Assembly (NCBI RefSeq): GCF_040869045.1
Contig: NC_090320.1
Span: 252,464,978-252,528,977, forward strand
Length of the DNA stretch: 64,000 nucleotides
From: Eurosta solidaginis
Taxonomy: Eukaryota > Arthropoda > Insecta > Diptera > Tephritidae
Direction: 5' to 3'
The position numbers and the translations under genes were made by a program. Under the pieces are notes generated by a model. It ran no database searches and was not told the DNA's origin. It saw only the letters and a program-made list of their open reading frames with translations. Shown piece after piece: positions 48,444-59,720 of this stretch. How positions within the stretch are numbered: position 1 is the stretch's first letter; every line of letters starts with the position of its first letter.

Positions 48444-49409
48444 CGGCCGCCGTGATGTGATGGTAGCGTGCTCCGCCTACCACACCGAAGACCCTGGGTT
48501 CACACCCCGGGCAATGCAACATAAAAAATTTTAGAAATAAGGTGCAAGAACAAACTAAATGTTGTTTACAACAACATTGCTAGATATGTTTATGGGTTAA
48601 AAGATTTGACCACGTATCTCAACATGCTGAAAGGTTGCTAAACATTTCTTTCGAAAATCTTTTAAAAGTCAAAACACTGTCCTTCCTCCATAAATTGATA
48701 CACACGAAGGAACCTGACTATCTATATCGTAAGCTTATTTTTCTGCAATCATCAAGATCGGTGCTTCTTCTTAAGCACATCAGATACCGCTCGCTAACCT
48801 CTGAGCGCCAATTCTTTGTTACTGCAATACGTCTTTGGAACTCGCTACCTACTAGTCTTCGACTCTTAAGTAATGCTCTGCACTTCAGAAAAGAGCTAAC
48901 ATCATTTTTTAACGACTCTTAAACTGGATCTCAAATTGTTGTTGTTAAAATGTTCATTTCTAAGTCCTTTTCCTTTCTCTGTGTCTTCTTTCTTTGTTTG
49001 TTAAATACTATTCAATCTATAACCAGCCTAAGGTTATCATCACTACTGCTGTCTTTTAATATTTATTAACTACTTTTCTTTAGTTTTAAGATTTACATTT
49101 ACATACATAAATATTTCACTATTGTCCGCTATATTTAATTTAATTTGATTAATCTAATTTATTATTATAAATGTTCAATTTTTATAGCTCATGCTATTCA
49201 TGACTAGCACTGTTAAATCATTTGTCAAAATTGTTGTGCTAGGAACAAATTTTCAAATAAATACATACATACATACAAATACATACAAGGTTTTTCAATT
49301 AGAAGAAAATTTTCCTAAGCGGGGTCGCCCCTCGGCACTGTTCGGCAAGCATTCGGAGTGTATTTCTGCCATGAAAATATCTCAGTGAAAACTCATCTGC
49401 TTTGCAAAT
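48444..49409 (+). mobile_element. SINE copy S4, split by a LINE insertion
   Basis: The head (A box at 48454, B box GGGTTCACACCCCGGG at 48498) runs to 48543. The body resumes at 49287 with AAGGTTTTTCAATTAGAAGA and breaks off at 49409 after GCAAATGCCG. The rest of the SINE 3' end is deleted compared with copy S5. It is joined directly to the element sequence CAACATAGGTACTTTCG. Confidence 0.8.
48544..49286 (+). pseudogene. 5'-truncated LINE inserted in the SINE
   Basis: The open run at 48635-48922 ends a LINE ORF2: LSFLHKLIHTKEPDYLY, RSVLLLKHIRYRSLTSERQF and AIRLWNSLPTSLRLLSNALH, the C-terminal RLWNSLP motif seen in CR1/L2-like and related clades. A 3' UTR of about 360 bp follows, ending in an (ATAC)n-type tail (ATACATACATAC). 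The insertion is flanked by the 5-bp repeat AAGGT (48539-48543, 49287-49291), which rejoins the SINE exactly. Clade assignment is tentative. Confidence 0.7.
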
Positions 49410-49537
49410 GCCGCAACATAGGTACTTTCGTACAAAGCTGTCGCAACAACTTTTTTTGTTTATTTGACTACTAAAACGGTCAATTACGAATCAACGATTT
49501 GTGCGCAGCTGATTTTACCAGTCTTTTTCTTTCAGTG

Positions 49538-50170
49538 TATACACACAAGTAAAGTAAAAAAAAATAATTAAATCAATTTAGCATCAATTTTAAGTTACAT
49601 AAAGCAAAGAGGAAATAAAATAAAAGTGAAATTGAAAAGTTCGATTTGCCGATACCATTATTTGTACATTTTCAATTTGCTAAACTTGTGTGTTTGTGTG
49701 TGCGACTACTTGCATCTTTATATAAATAAACAATGCGGGGAAGAGAATAGAGAGTAAATTTCCTTTTTGTTACATGCTCATTGTCACAGAAGCTTCTTTG
49801 ATAAAAGCAAAATTTGATCAAGCATTATTAGATCTCAAATCAAGTAATACAGGATATTAGGCTTGTAAACAGTTATAATTGAATTGTTGTGTTATATATC
49901 AGAATTGAAAATGCTTTTTAAATTTTTAGCTAGTAATTAACTGAGTTATTTTAATTCTTTATTCCTAATGTGAAAGTAACTTGGCAACACATAATGACAC
50001 TAAGCCGTAGTCATGAAGTACAGACATTCATGGCAGTTACCGAGAAAATGTCACAGAGTAATGAATAATTTTTAAAAATTTAAGCCGTAATCGAATAAAG
50101 TTCAAATAACAAATACTAAGTATTTTGAGCTTTTAATGTCGAAACGTTTTTGTTTTTTCAGTTAAATTAA
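49538..50170. other. no recognisable feature
   Basis: AT-rich spacer between E1 and a HINE-B copy. Confidence 0.35.
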
Positions 50171-50768
50171 GCAAGTAAGGACGGGATTGTCTTCGGATGT
50201 GCCGAAGATTTCATACCTTTTATGAATGGGGTTGTACAATAATCTTATCTATAATATGCAAATAATCTGCTGTGCAAAATATGAAATATTTAGTGAACAG
50301 GTGTACATACCTAAGCGATTTTTAAGATAAATATAAAATATCTGAGCAATCGCTACGACCGATCTCATCCATTTTTTCCGACAAAAATATGTGCAATCTA
50401 CGAAAGCATATGGTGAAGTCTGAAGCTTTGGCCTTATAAATTGAGGAAGATATGACAAAAATCCTCTTTTCTGAAAAATCTTTTGTATGGGGGATATGTG
50501 GTATATTGGTCAAATTCGGCCGGCTCCGACATGTCTAATCGCACACCTAAGCATACCCGCTCGCCAAAGTTTATCAAGATATCTCAAAAATTGTGCGACT
50601 AGTTTGCGCACATGTCTTGGACAGACGAACATGGCTAAATCAACTCAGCTATTCATCCTGATCATTTCGGTATACATAATGGTGGGTCTATCTATTTTCA
50701 TTTAGGAACTTACAATTTTGAGATTCGTGAAAAACTTAATTTACCATTTCATTTTTAAGAAAGGTATA
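50171..50768 (+). mobile_element. HINE-B, short copy
   Basis: Start GCAAGTAAGGACGGGATTG, hairpin CTTCGGATGTGCCGAAG, one to two internal units, a reduced GACAGACGAACATGGCTAAA stretch, and the end AAGAAAGGTATAAC. It is internally shortened to about 600 bp. Confidence 0.7.
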
Positions 50769-51479
50769 ACAATTTGTCAAAAATGTATGAGTTTATCCCC
50801 TCTTGTCTAGTTAGCTCTGAGTTAAAAGGTGTTAAAGTGTTCAAAATAAAAAGAAATCATGTCATTGACATACCTCAAAATGGGATCTAAAATCTTGAAT
50901 TTCAAGATAGTTAACAACGTATATAAAATAAAGATGTATCCAAATAGTTTATTCTTTTCAATACAAAATAATAAAAGAAAAAAACAAACAAATTTTAGTA
51001 CGCACCTGTACCCTTTTTTCAGGTGGTGCGAATATATTTATGTGTTATTGGTTTGTTTTCCATAAAAGAATGTGCCCCTTTAAATGCCTGCTTATCTACA
51101 TCTTTCGATAGTGAGTGATAAAAAATAAATTAACTTTATATAATTTTATTATCTATCGAAAAAATCGCATGCCTTAGTCCACAATCATGCTAAGGTTTAG
51201 ATGTCCACCTTCGTAGTTCAACATTGCAGAGTACCCATGAAGTCCCTTCCTTCATGGAATAAACTAGACATGATGAAATTAAAAATACCGGTCATGATTT
51301 CTACGGAGTAAGAATTAGGAAAGAACTTTGTGGATATGTTTGAACGCGAAATATGTCTAAGAGTAGTATAATAATAATATATTTAACATTTATTATAAAC
51401 GTTTACATTTCCAACAGTAAAGCAGTTAAAATCGCTTCGAAAGATTTTCCGTAAGCCCTTACGATTTTTGATTTGAGGA
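50769..51479. other. no recognisable feature
   Basis: AT-rich sequence; the open frame at 50859-51065 has no recognisable domain. Confidence 0.35.
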
Positions 51480-52040
51480 ATCGGAAAAACACGATTAAAA
51501 AATTGTAAATATATTTAGATACCAAATCGATAAATTTTCGAAAACAAGTCGATTACTTTTCGATAACAAATCGAGCACTTTTCACAGATAAATTATCAAT
51601 ATAAAGGCTCTGATAACAAATTGAGAAATTAATAATTGTCGGCAACAAATCGATAATTGTCGATAACAAATCAATGAATTTTCGATAAAAAATCTATATT
51701 TTTTCAAAAGCAAATCGACAAATATTTGATAAAAAAACCGATGAGTCGTTGATGAAAAATACACGACAAGTCAATAAAAACCGAAAACCCATCGACAATG
51801 TTTGTTATCGTCAAAAAACTTAAATTACTTCCATGACAATATATAACACACACAAGCCGCATTAATAATACAGCGATAAAAAAATTGATAGCATCTGAAT
51901 AGCAAATCGATATCTTGTTGAAAATATTGTACTATAAGCCCACAACCTATCCAAAACATCCCGAGAACGCATCTGTCAAAAATGATTTGTTATCGATAAC
52001 AAATGGTTAATATTTCAAAAACGAATTGATAAAACACCAT
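51480..52040. repeat. degenerate TTTTCGATAACAAATCGAT minisatellite
   Basis: About fifteen loose iterations of 20-30 bp. It is the reverse complement of the type of array seen at 19260-19560. Confidence 0.6.
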
Positions 52041-52680
52041 CCGATTTCATTTTCCGTGTTGTTTTCTTTTATCATTTTTCATATCCACAGCAAAACACTT
52101 CCGAAAATTTGCACTCACTCTTACACTTACGTCTCCATTCTGGAGTCCTTCACACAGTGAACAACGATTTTTTATGACAAAAAATTATCTTTTCTTTATT
52201 TTATTTTAGAGTAGTCCTAAATGCACCAAATTAACGAGTGTATTTAGCCCCACTTTTCAACAGCAATACCAAGGCCAAGGATATAACATATTAGTCTTAG
52301 TCCAGATTGATGACGGTTAGGACGTCGCACAGGGGTAAAATTTAGAAAACTTATCACAAGGAAACGCTAAGTAATAAAGCTTTTTTTCTACTGTAATATG
52401 CAAAATCGATAAAAGTATGGTCGAAGATGTCACACTAAAGTACCTCACACCTGGCTAAAATTAACAAGTGTTATCTTCGCCACAAATCCGGAGCACATCT
52501 CTTTGTACCATTGCCTTAAAAGGTGGGAGGCTAAAGAAACACGTTAATTTAGTTCCTTTAGGACCACTCTGGAAAGGCATACGCTATGAAGAAAGCGTAG
52601 AGAGGTTTATTCTTTCTTTTTGTTGGATTACTTCAAATATAGGGTACACAAAATCTTCCACCTGTAAGAAAAATTAAAAA
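52041..52680. other. no recognised gene; possible partner exon on minus strand
   Basis: Nothing is recognised by family. On the minus strand, immediately after a splice-acceptor-like TTTTTCTTACAG (about 52663), the frame DFVYPIFEVIQQKERINLS is open to about 52590. See the short frame at 52690-52845. Confidence 0.3.
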
Positions 52681-52689
52681 AAATTACGT

Positions 52690-52845
52690 TTAAATTCATC
52701 ACCTGCACGAAGTTTCTTAAAGTTCTTATAATATTTGTTTGCATTGCCACCACGAATATATAAATGACTGCAATTCAATATTTCTAATATGTCTTCGATG
52801 TAAAAAGGATCCCAGTTGTATAAGTCGTTAGAAAAAGGGACAGTT
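52690..52845 (-). other. short unassigned reading frame, possible exon
   Basis: On the minus strand about 50 codons are open: SNDLYNWDPFYIEDILEIL, then NCSHLYIRGGNANKYYKNF, then KKLRAG. The composition is protein-like (mixed W, C, G, charged residues), unlike the low-complexity frames around it. A donor-like GCAG|GTGATG follows KKLRA, and an acceptor-like TTTTTCTTACAG about 40 bp on leads into DFVYPIFEVIQ, though the implied intron would be unusually short. No start codon lies in frame. I do not recognise the family. It could be an eroded host exon, an unknown transposon fragment, or chance. Confidence 0.3.
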
Positions 52846-53001
52846 CAAAAATAGAAAAATATGCTCGTTCAAAAAACAAAAAAAAAAAAAAAATTGCAAT
52901 GATAAATGCTGATAATATTATAATAAGAGGGAAACACCAAACCAGAGGGCCAAATCACGTTCTGTGAAAAGATAGAATGATAAAACGCTCATACTAAAGT
53001 T

Positions 53002-54573
53002 CACTGAAAGAAAAAGACTGGTAAAATCAACCGAAATACGGGTCAATTCAACCGAAATCTCTGTAAATTTTTATCCATCGCAACAAGATGTTGAATCACA
53101 TGCGCACAAATCGTTGATTCATAATTGACCGTTTTAGTAGTCAAATGAACAAAAAAAGTTGTTGCGACAGCTTTGTATGAAAGTACCTATGTTGCCATAT
53201 AAATAAATAAATGTAAGGCGCGATAACCTCCGAAGAGATCTTAGGCAGAACTTCCCTTTCAATTTGCGTCGTACTCCGTTTTAATTTTTCTTACAAATTG
53301 GCGGGACGGAACCTACTTGTTTTGTGTCGACTCCGAGCGGCATCTGCAAGGCATATGAGTTTTCACTGAAAGCATTTCATGGCAGAAATACACTCGTAGT
53401 GCTTGCCGAACACTGCCGAGGGGCGACCCCGCTTGTTTTTAAAATTTTTATGTTGCTTTTCCCGGGGTGTGTACCCAGTGTCTTCGGTGTGGGAGGCGGA
53501 GCACGCTACCACCTCACCACGGCGGCCGCCATATAAATACGTAAATATGTGAATACATAAATATGCTTGCTTGCTTCATATAAACACATATGAATATAGA
53601 AATGAAAATAGTAGTCATAAAACTGATTCTCAATTCTTTCTCTTGCAGCACAGCTCATTCTCCATTCCTTCTCTCGCATGTAGTTGCCACACTTGATTGT
53701 TTCGCACAAAACTTGTAGTATAAATTTTTGACGTAACATTTTAAAAAGAGAACTTGTAAGTTATAGAAAAGTAAAGAATCAAATCGCAGGAAGGTAATTC
53801 ACCACTGGAGTAACTTTTCATGTAATTCAGCAAGTTTAATTTTCGTAACACTTTAAGTTGAAACGATACCAAAACAATTCAAACTTTTATTTTTTCGGAA
53901 ACATCAACATTAAAAAAGGATGTTTTTTTTATTATCTTATTAGATTCGTTCGCGTGAGTGAAAATTCATAAAAACTTGAATAAAATGTTACTAACTTTGG
54001 AAAAACCCTGTTCGTTCAAGCAAACCTTTTGCAATAAGAGGGCGGAATTTTGCATTTCGCTTGTAGGAGAAGTTGCAAAATTGTACCCGATAAATAGGTG
54101 TCCCGGTATCTCAGGATTTTTTGCACAGTAAATTTAAAAAAGGGTTTTTTCGGTTTTTTGGTTGTTTTCCCATTTTGTGTGTTTTTTTGATTTGATGGTT
54201 TTCTTAGTTTGGTGTTTTTTTTTTTTAACAAGTGGCACCAACGTCATAAGTACAAAGCAGAGAGCGCAGTGAGCGTAAAATTCTCTATGAAATTTGCTCA
54301 TGTATTGACAGTTGATCGCCGTTGAAATGACCTTTAAGATCAGTTGTGTTAACAGAAAAGTCAGTTAGATTGACTAGGATTCTGTCAGTTTTACAAAATT
54401 TTATTAACTTAAGAGCGACAATTTCTCTTCTGTTGAAATGAATAAACTAATTTTTTCGCTGGACAAAGAACTCGGTCGAATTAACCATGATTCGATCAAT
54501 TTCACCGAATATCCATTAAGTCAAGAACAACAACACCGATTTGTTGATTTTACTAGTATCATTTCTTTCAGTG
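53002..54573 (-). mobile_element. CACTGAAA-ended TIR element, copy E2, inverted
   Basis: The ends are CACTGAAAGAAAAAGACTGG at 53002 and ...TTTCTTTCAGTG at 54573. Compared with E1 it is inverted; the 54270-54573 part matches 48072-48390 in reverse complement (GAGCGCAGTGAGCG, TTGACAGTTGATCG, TTAAGAGCGACAATTTCTC). It has about 700 bp of additional internal sequence at about 53560-54245 absent from E1. It lacks the LINE found in E1. Confidence 0.75.
53205..53528 (-). mobile_element. SINE copy S5 inside E2, with 10-bp duplication
   Basis: Minus-strand copy with A- and B-box remnants at about 53515 and 53470 and the 3' end GGTTATCGCGCCTTACATTT. Flanked by CCATATAAAT (53195-53204 and 53529-53538). 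The 5' junction is the same as for S4 in E1 (ACATATTTACGTATNNATAT then GGCGGCCGCC), so one SINE insertion predates the split of E1 and E2. Confidence 0.85.
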
Positions 54574-54649
54574 TTTGTTCAAATGTATGAAATTTCGTTT
54601 TTATTTTATCACTTAACAGAACATGAATTGGCATATTTTAAGGTGATTT

Positions 54650-55830
54650 GGTCTTCATATGGTTGTAGCGGTGTTTGCAATAGGTGCAACCAATCACAAA
54701 TTTTCAGCAAAATCCTTTAACAGAAGTGCCAGCAAACTTGCAGACTCAAAGGGAGTGGACCGGAAAGAAAGAGATGTAAGACGTGTTGTATTTAAAATGC
54801 AATTAAAGAGATGGTTGGGGTCATATGCGGACACGTTACACGTAGGACATACATACAGGATATACATTTTTGATAGGTAAGAATTTATCCTGTTACATTA
54901 TCCAGATCGAAGTTAAGCTAGCGGGACGCACGTTTCCCTGCGGAGCTTGCTTACCTCTACTGCGAGTTTAGGGTTTTTGACTTTAAGAACGGGTTCGCCG
55001 GGAACTTCGTGGCATAGAGGACCGATGTGTTTTGGTGGATTTCTCTAGGACCTTTTTTTGCTATATTTTTTTATACGGCTAAGCTTGCAGGCGCCGCCTT
55101 TCCTTATAACGCTTGCGGAGATAGTCACTGGGAGGCAGGGCCCCTTCAATCAGATACCTGTTGGGATGTCTAGGTTTCTAGGTATTCAGCAGATATCTTT
55201 TGTTTAGAATTTCATTTCCCAATGTTGAAATGGTGTTCTGGGAACATAGGAAAAACCAGTAGCAGTTACGAGAACGGCGCTTTGACAGACTTATAGTTTC
55301 TTCCAATATTTGGCCTCAGGAACGGTTACTGCTTCGGAAACGCGTAGTTGACAAGCTGCCCGGCCCTTGCTTTGTAAGTAGTAATGAGCGTCTCTTTACC
55401 TTAGCCTCAAGTGCTGCCGGCAAGATATTTTTTTTTTTTGCTAACGCTTACCAAAATATACCTCCGGATCGAACCCAGTATTTTTGAATGTAAAGCAGTC
55501 AATAGCGCAATGAAATCGGCGTTGTTCCAATGTCGAACATAATTTCTTTTGTTTACTTTTTAAGTAAAGTCGCCGATGGTTTGGTCGTTAGCAACGTCAG
55601 GTTTTGCTAGGCGAAGAAACTGGAAAGATTAGGAAGATAGCTATTTATTTAAATTCATAGCGCATCAACGGGTTGGCCGCAACCGTTAGCCATTATCACA
55701 CAGTCGTCGGCGTGAGATACAATGGTAACTCCTTCTATTGGCAAATGGAGCTTTGAAATATAGAAGTTTAGCATAAACGGGGATAGGACGCCACCCTATG
55801 TCCTTCCTTGTTTAATTTTTCTGGGTTTAA
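54650..55830 (-). pseudogene. strongly decayed Jockey-like LINE
   Basis: Block by block this region aligns with the minus-strand LINE at 8330-9500: TACAATTAAAGAGATGGTTG-like at 54797, ATTATCCAGATCGAAGTTAA at 54897, TTGGGATGTCTAGGTTTCTA at 55161, CAGTCGTCGGCGTGAGATAC (the complement of the YADD region) at 55700, GGGATAGGACGCCACCCT at 55778. No frame longer than about 70 codons survives, so the copy is old. Confidence 0.65.
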
Positions 55831-56304
55831 ATGTTTATTTTCGCTTCAGAACTGTCACGTTTTGAACTGAATACTTTGGTATCGCGCTACGCACTAAACT
55901 ATGGGTTATAAGTTTTAGTCCCGGGAAAACAAGGTTTAAATTATTTTAAAAGCCCTTAAAAAAGTTGCCCTTCGGCAGTGGTCTTCAAAACTCTTGGACC
56001 CCATTTCTTTCATGCAAAGCCTCGCAGCAAATTTGACCTATCTTTCAGATGCCGTTTGGTTAAAACCAATTTGTGGAAAAAAATTCAAAGTAGTGCCCCA
56101 TTAATTGGAAAAGACTCTCGACTTGAAGTCCTTTGGAAGTATTTTCAGCAAAGCGGATGTATGTATGCCGATCTTTAATGATAATCAGTGTTACTTGAAT
56201 CTTAGTTTAAATTCCGACCATTGGTTTATTCATCCCTTAGTGTAACACAAGTTTACAAATTCAGGTAAATTTTGGATCTGAGCAGATAAGAACGATTAAA
56301 AAGA

Positions 56305-57110
56305 ATGATTAAAAAAAGTGGCAAAATAATAACCAATGCGTTCAAAGATGCGTATGTGCACTACTTTGGTTTCAGAGTAGCAGACACTCATAAGTCATGG
56401 ACATTTATTTGTAACGCATGCAAAACAAAGCTGTATAAGTGGTCATTGGGAGAACGTGAGTACTTTCCCTTTTCAATTCCAGCGCTCTGGAGAGAACCTA
56501 AAAACCATGTAGCTGATTGCTACTTTTGTTTGATGAAAGTTACGGGTACAAATGCAAAAAAATTTAAAAAATATAAATATCCCGATGTATCATCAGTATC
56601 CAAGCCAGTTCCAAGTACTGCTAATGATACGTTCCCAGTTTTTCCAAGTATAAGTGGAAACGTTCTGGAAACTTTAACGCCATCACCGCCGAGCAGTGAA
56701 AGCGACACATTTAATTTCGCAAGATGAACTAAGTGATTTGATTCGTGATTTGAATTTGTCCAAACAAAAAGCAGAATTGCTACCATAACGGTTGCAGCAA
56801 TGGAAGTATCTAGACTCTCGAACATAAGTTACTGTATACAGAAACAGAAATCAGGCACTTCGATCGTTCTTCAAAAAAGAAGACAACATAAGTTAGAATG
56901 TCTATAAACATGCTTTTTCTGCATTTCCATCTCGATTTTTTTCCCGAAAACTTGGGTGAAAGGAGCGACGATAAAGGAGAGCGGCTAAACAAAGATCTAG
57001 CCAACATTGAAAGACGATACCAAGGATTTTGGGATGAAGGCATGATGAGCTACTACTGTTGGACTCTAATACGCGAAACAGATACTAAAAAATACACAAG
57101 GCAAAATTCT
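56305..57110 (+). pseudogene. transposase-like protein with N-terminal zinc module and ENLG motif, core deleted
   Basis: The first open run (140 codons) has AYVHYFGFRVADTHKSWTF, CNACKTKLYKW, FSIPALWREPKNHVADCYFC: a CxxC...HxxxCxxC zinc-binding layout. After a frameshift near 56710 come LISQDELSDLIRDLNLSKQK and, past a stop, RLQQWKYLDSRT and YRNRNQALRSFF. Then the core is missing, and from 56898 MLFLHFHLDFFPENLGERSD, DKGERLNKDLANIERRYQG and MMSYYCWTLIRE appear. From family knowledge this set of motifs belongs to a dispersed uncharacterised arthropod protein of roughly 500-700 residues, repeat-associated and transposase-like. The missing central part, a stop and a frameshift make it dead. Enzymatic role is inferred only. 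Confidence 0.6.
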
Positions 57111-57127
57111 GATTTGTTACTATTAAG

Positions 57128-57372
57128 TCATTCAAGGTTCAAATCGAGCTCAAGGCCAGAAAAATAATAAGCGTACTGATGATGAAGGCTTAGCCCACTT
57201 CGAAATGGATCTATCTGCGCAGCTATGGCAGGTTGTCTGAAAAATTTTCTACTTACTATTCCAAAAACAAAATACAATTTTTCAAATTTAGAAAAATTAA
57301 AAAATAACTATAATTATCATTAGAAAAAAAAATTATTGTTCTGGCCTTGAGCTCGATTTGAACCTTGAATGA
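57128..57372. mobile_element. 245-bp element with perfect 34-bp inverted repeats (family R, copy 3)
   Basis: 57128-57161 and 57339-57372 are exact reverse complements over 34 bp (outer end TCATTCAAGGTTCAAATCGA). The AT-rich interior from GCGTACTGATGATGAAGG to CATTAGAAAAAAAAATTATT matches copy 2 at 7945-8110. Homology with copy 1 (5308-5500) extends beyond the right repeat to about 57412, so the inverted repeat may not be the true end of the family. Confidence 0.7.
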
Positions 57373-57848
57373 TTTATCAATAGGCCAATAAAAACCAAAA
57401 CAATTGTTACTTTTAAGGTAATAAAATTAATATTATTTTATAAAAATCTTTAAAAATTAATTTATTGACTGTAATAAAAACTATAATTAATCTTAAAAAA
57501 ACGAAATGAAGAATCGTATTCAGCGCCATAAATTGTCTTGAAACCCACTTTTAGTTGCCCAGATCCAAAACCGTGTATATTTGTGTAATTATTCCCCACC
57601 TCACCGAGACAGTTATCATGAACAATAAGTCGTTTAAATGTGATGTCATTTTTAGCTGCTCATTTCTCATTAAAATATAAATTCTGTGGTCATTTATCGT
57701 CACAAGTTTTATTCTTTTGCTACGAATATGACTAACCGTTGTATCTTTCTAGCGATTTTTAAAGTTTTTTGTTTTGCGCATGCATAATACTCAAGTGAAG
57801 AAGATTGAGTCTTACGTTTTCCTATATTGCTTTTAATATGCAGAACAG

Positions 57849-59198
57849 ATTTTCAGAATTTTGCCACATCCGCCTCTCTCGTATTTGCTGCTATATAAAA
57901 TACCTTCAGAAATTTTATCATCGCTAGCATTTTTATTTTGTTTCTAACATTTTAAAACATTGAAAAAATATACTTTTTTATTTAGTATTTATTCGGGTTT
58001 TCTCCTCACTTTTATTTTATATTTTCTTTTTATTTTTATTTTAGCATCAGTTATTTGTGCGCTTTGTTGTTGCTGTGTAGCGGTTAAACTGGCGTTAATG
58101 TTGACATTGTTTGGACAGCAAGAGACAATTTAAGTGTGATATTTGTTGTGCTCTTTGTATTGTTTTTATCACTTGCGTTATTTTTCGTTTTTTTTTTCTA
58201 CTTTATTGCATTTGCTTTTTGTTTTTGATAGCAAAGGGGTGTCGTTTTTATGATTCTATTGTTGAAGGTGTATGTTCTATAAATTTCTGTTTTGCGCGCT
58301 GCAATAATACTTAGTAGCAGACTTTGTTGTTTTTTTTTTTTTCTTTTGCGTGTGTATGCGTAAGCTTTTAACGCAGCTTTTCATTATTTACCGTAAATTT
58401 TAGTTTAAACTTTTTTCGTTTGTTCCAAGATTCTCTAGAGTTATTGCGATAACCAAGTTTTTAACTAAATTTAATATTTTAAATTTTAATAATCATCTTT
58501 ATCGCCTTTTTGATTTTGGTAAAGGGTTAGACCTAAGTTGGTTACGCTACAAAGGATTGATAAGATTTTAGTACTAGCCATATTATTTAATTTTAATTCT
58601 AATGATATAAAAAGGAAACATAAGGATATTGTTAACACTTTGGTTTGAAGAAAAACTTTTTTGAAAGTACTCATTTAATTCTGAATAATAATTAATATCA
58701 TGAGTTCAAAGGCTGATTATCACATTTAACATGAACGTAGTTGCGCGGTAAGCACGTTTTTTTCATGACTCAATAACAAAAAATTTGCTTGGTAACAAAA
58801 TTGTCAACAATTTCGGCCATTCATACAGGTGCTTTTTGTTTGCAAAATTTATTCCCCAAGACACGATAAAATTAACACTTTTTGTATGGCAGACTTAGAA
58901 AATATATGGTTATCTTGTTCCTGCGCAAAGGAATTTTTCTGTAAAATACGCTATATTAATATGGACAACAAGAAATCATGCGTCAGTATAGTGTAGTGTA
59001 TTGGTGTAGATTGTCATTTTATTTACGTCATAACAGTTTCCCCTAGAAATTTCCGCAACGGCAAACGTTTTTAAAAATTACTTTTAAATACGAATGTTCT
59101 AAGTTATGCCCTTCGAAATATTACCCTATTATTCGATTAAAGATGTTTGCATTTTTGACAAAATTCCACTATTAGTTAATTTATAAATTTTTTTTTTC
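57849..59198. other. no recognisable feature
   Basis: T-rich AT sequence. The frames at 58111-58314 and 58486-58674 have no motif I know. Confidence 0.35.
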
Positions 59199-59720
59199 AT
59201 TTCTTTCATGCAAATCCTCGAAGTAAATTTGACCTATCTTTCAGATGTCGTTCGGTTAAAACCAAGTTTTGGAAAAAAATTCAAAATAGTGCGCCATTAA
59301 TTGGAAAAGACTCTTGACTTGAAGCCCTTTGGAAGTATTTTCAGCAAAGCGGATGTGTGTATACCGATCTTTAATGATATTCAGTGTTACTTGAATCTTA
59401 CTTTAAGTTCCGACCATTGGTTTATTCTTCTCTTAGTATAATTATTAGTCACCTGACCTAGCCAGTTATTACGAAGAACAAGTCGTTTAAATATGCTGTC
59501 ATTTTTGGCTACACATTTCTCATTCAAATATAAATTCTGTGGTCATTTATCATCGCAAGTTTTATTCTTTTGTTACGAATATGACTAACTGTTGTATCTT
59601 TCTAGCGATTAATAAATTTTTTTGTTTTGAAAAATATAGAGTTATTTCCGCATGCATAATACTCAAGTGAAGATGATTGATTCTTACGTTTTCATATATA
59701 GCTTTTAATATGCAGAACAG
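59199..59720 (+). mobile_element. ENLG-type transposon, deletion derivative T2
   Basis: 59199-59440 matches 56001-56247 and 59445-59720 matches about 57587-57848 at high identity. The jump removes about 1.34 kb, including the whole ORF region. This is a MITE-like derivative of the same element. Confidence 0.75.

Larger units (their letters stand above)
48072..49537 (+). mobile_element. CACTGAAA-ended TIR element, copy E1 (with SINE and LINE inside)
   Basis: The ends are CACTGAAAAAAATGG...AGTAAAATCA and TGATTTTACCAGTC...TTTCAGTG, inverse to each other over about 35-40 bp with mismatches. The element contains GAGACT-free AT-rich sequence, SINE S4 and a LINE 3' fragment inside that SINE; no transposase. 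The second copy, E2 (53002-54573), is in inverted orientation and shares the same SINE at the same internal junction. Superfamily undetermined; 8-bp flanks agree only partly (TTAATACA, TATACACA). Confidence 0.75.
55999..57848 (+). mobile_element. ENLG-type transposon, copy T1 (internally deleted ORF)
   Basis: The extent is defined by homology to 59199-59720, which has the same left 250 bp and right 260 bp but lacks the 1.3-kb centre. The centre holds the transposase-like pseudogene (56305-57110) and the inverted-repeat element at 57128-57372. Terminal inverted repeats could not be identified, so true ends may lie slightly outside. Confidence 0.6.
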
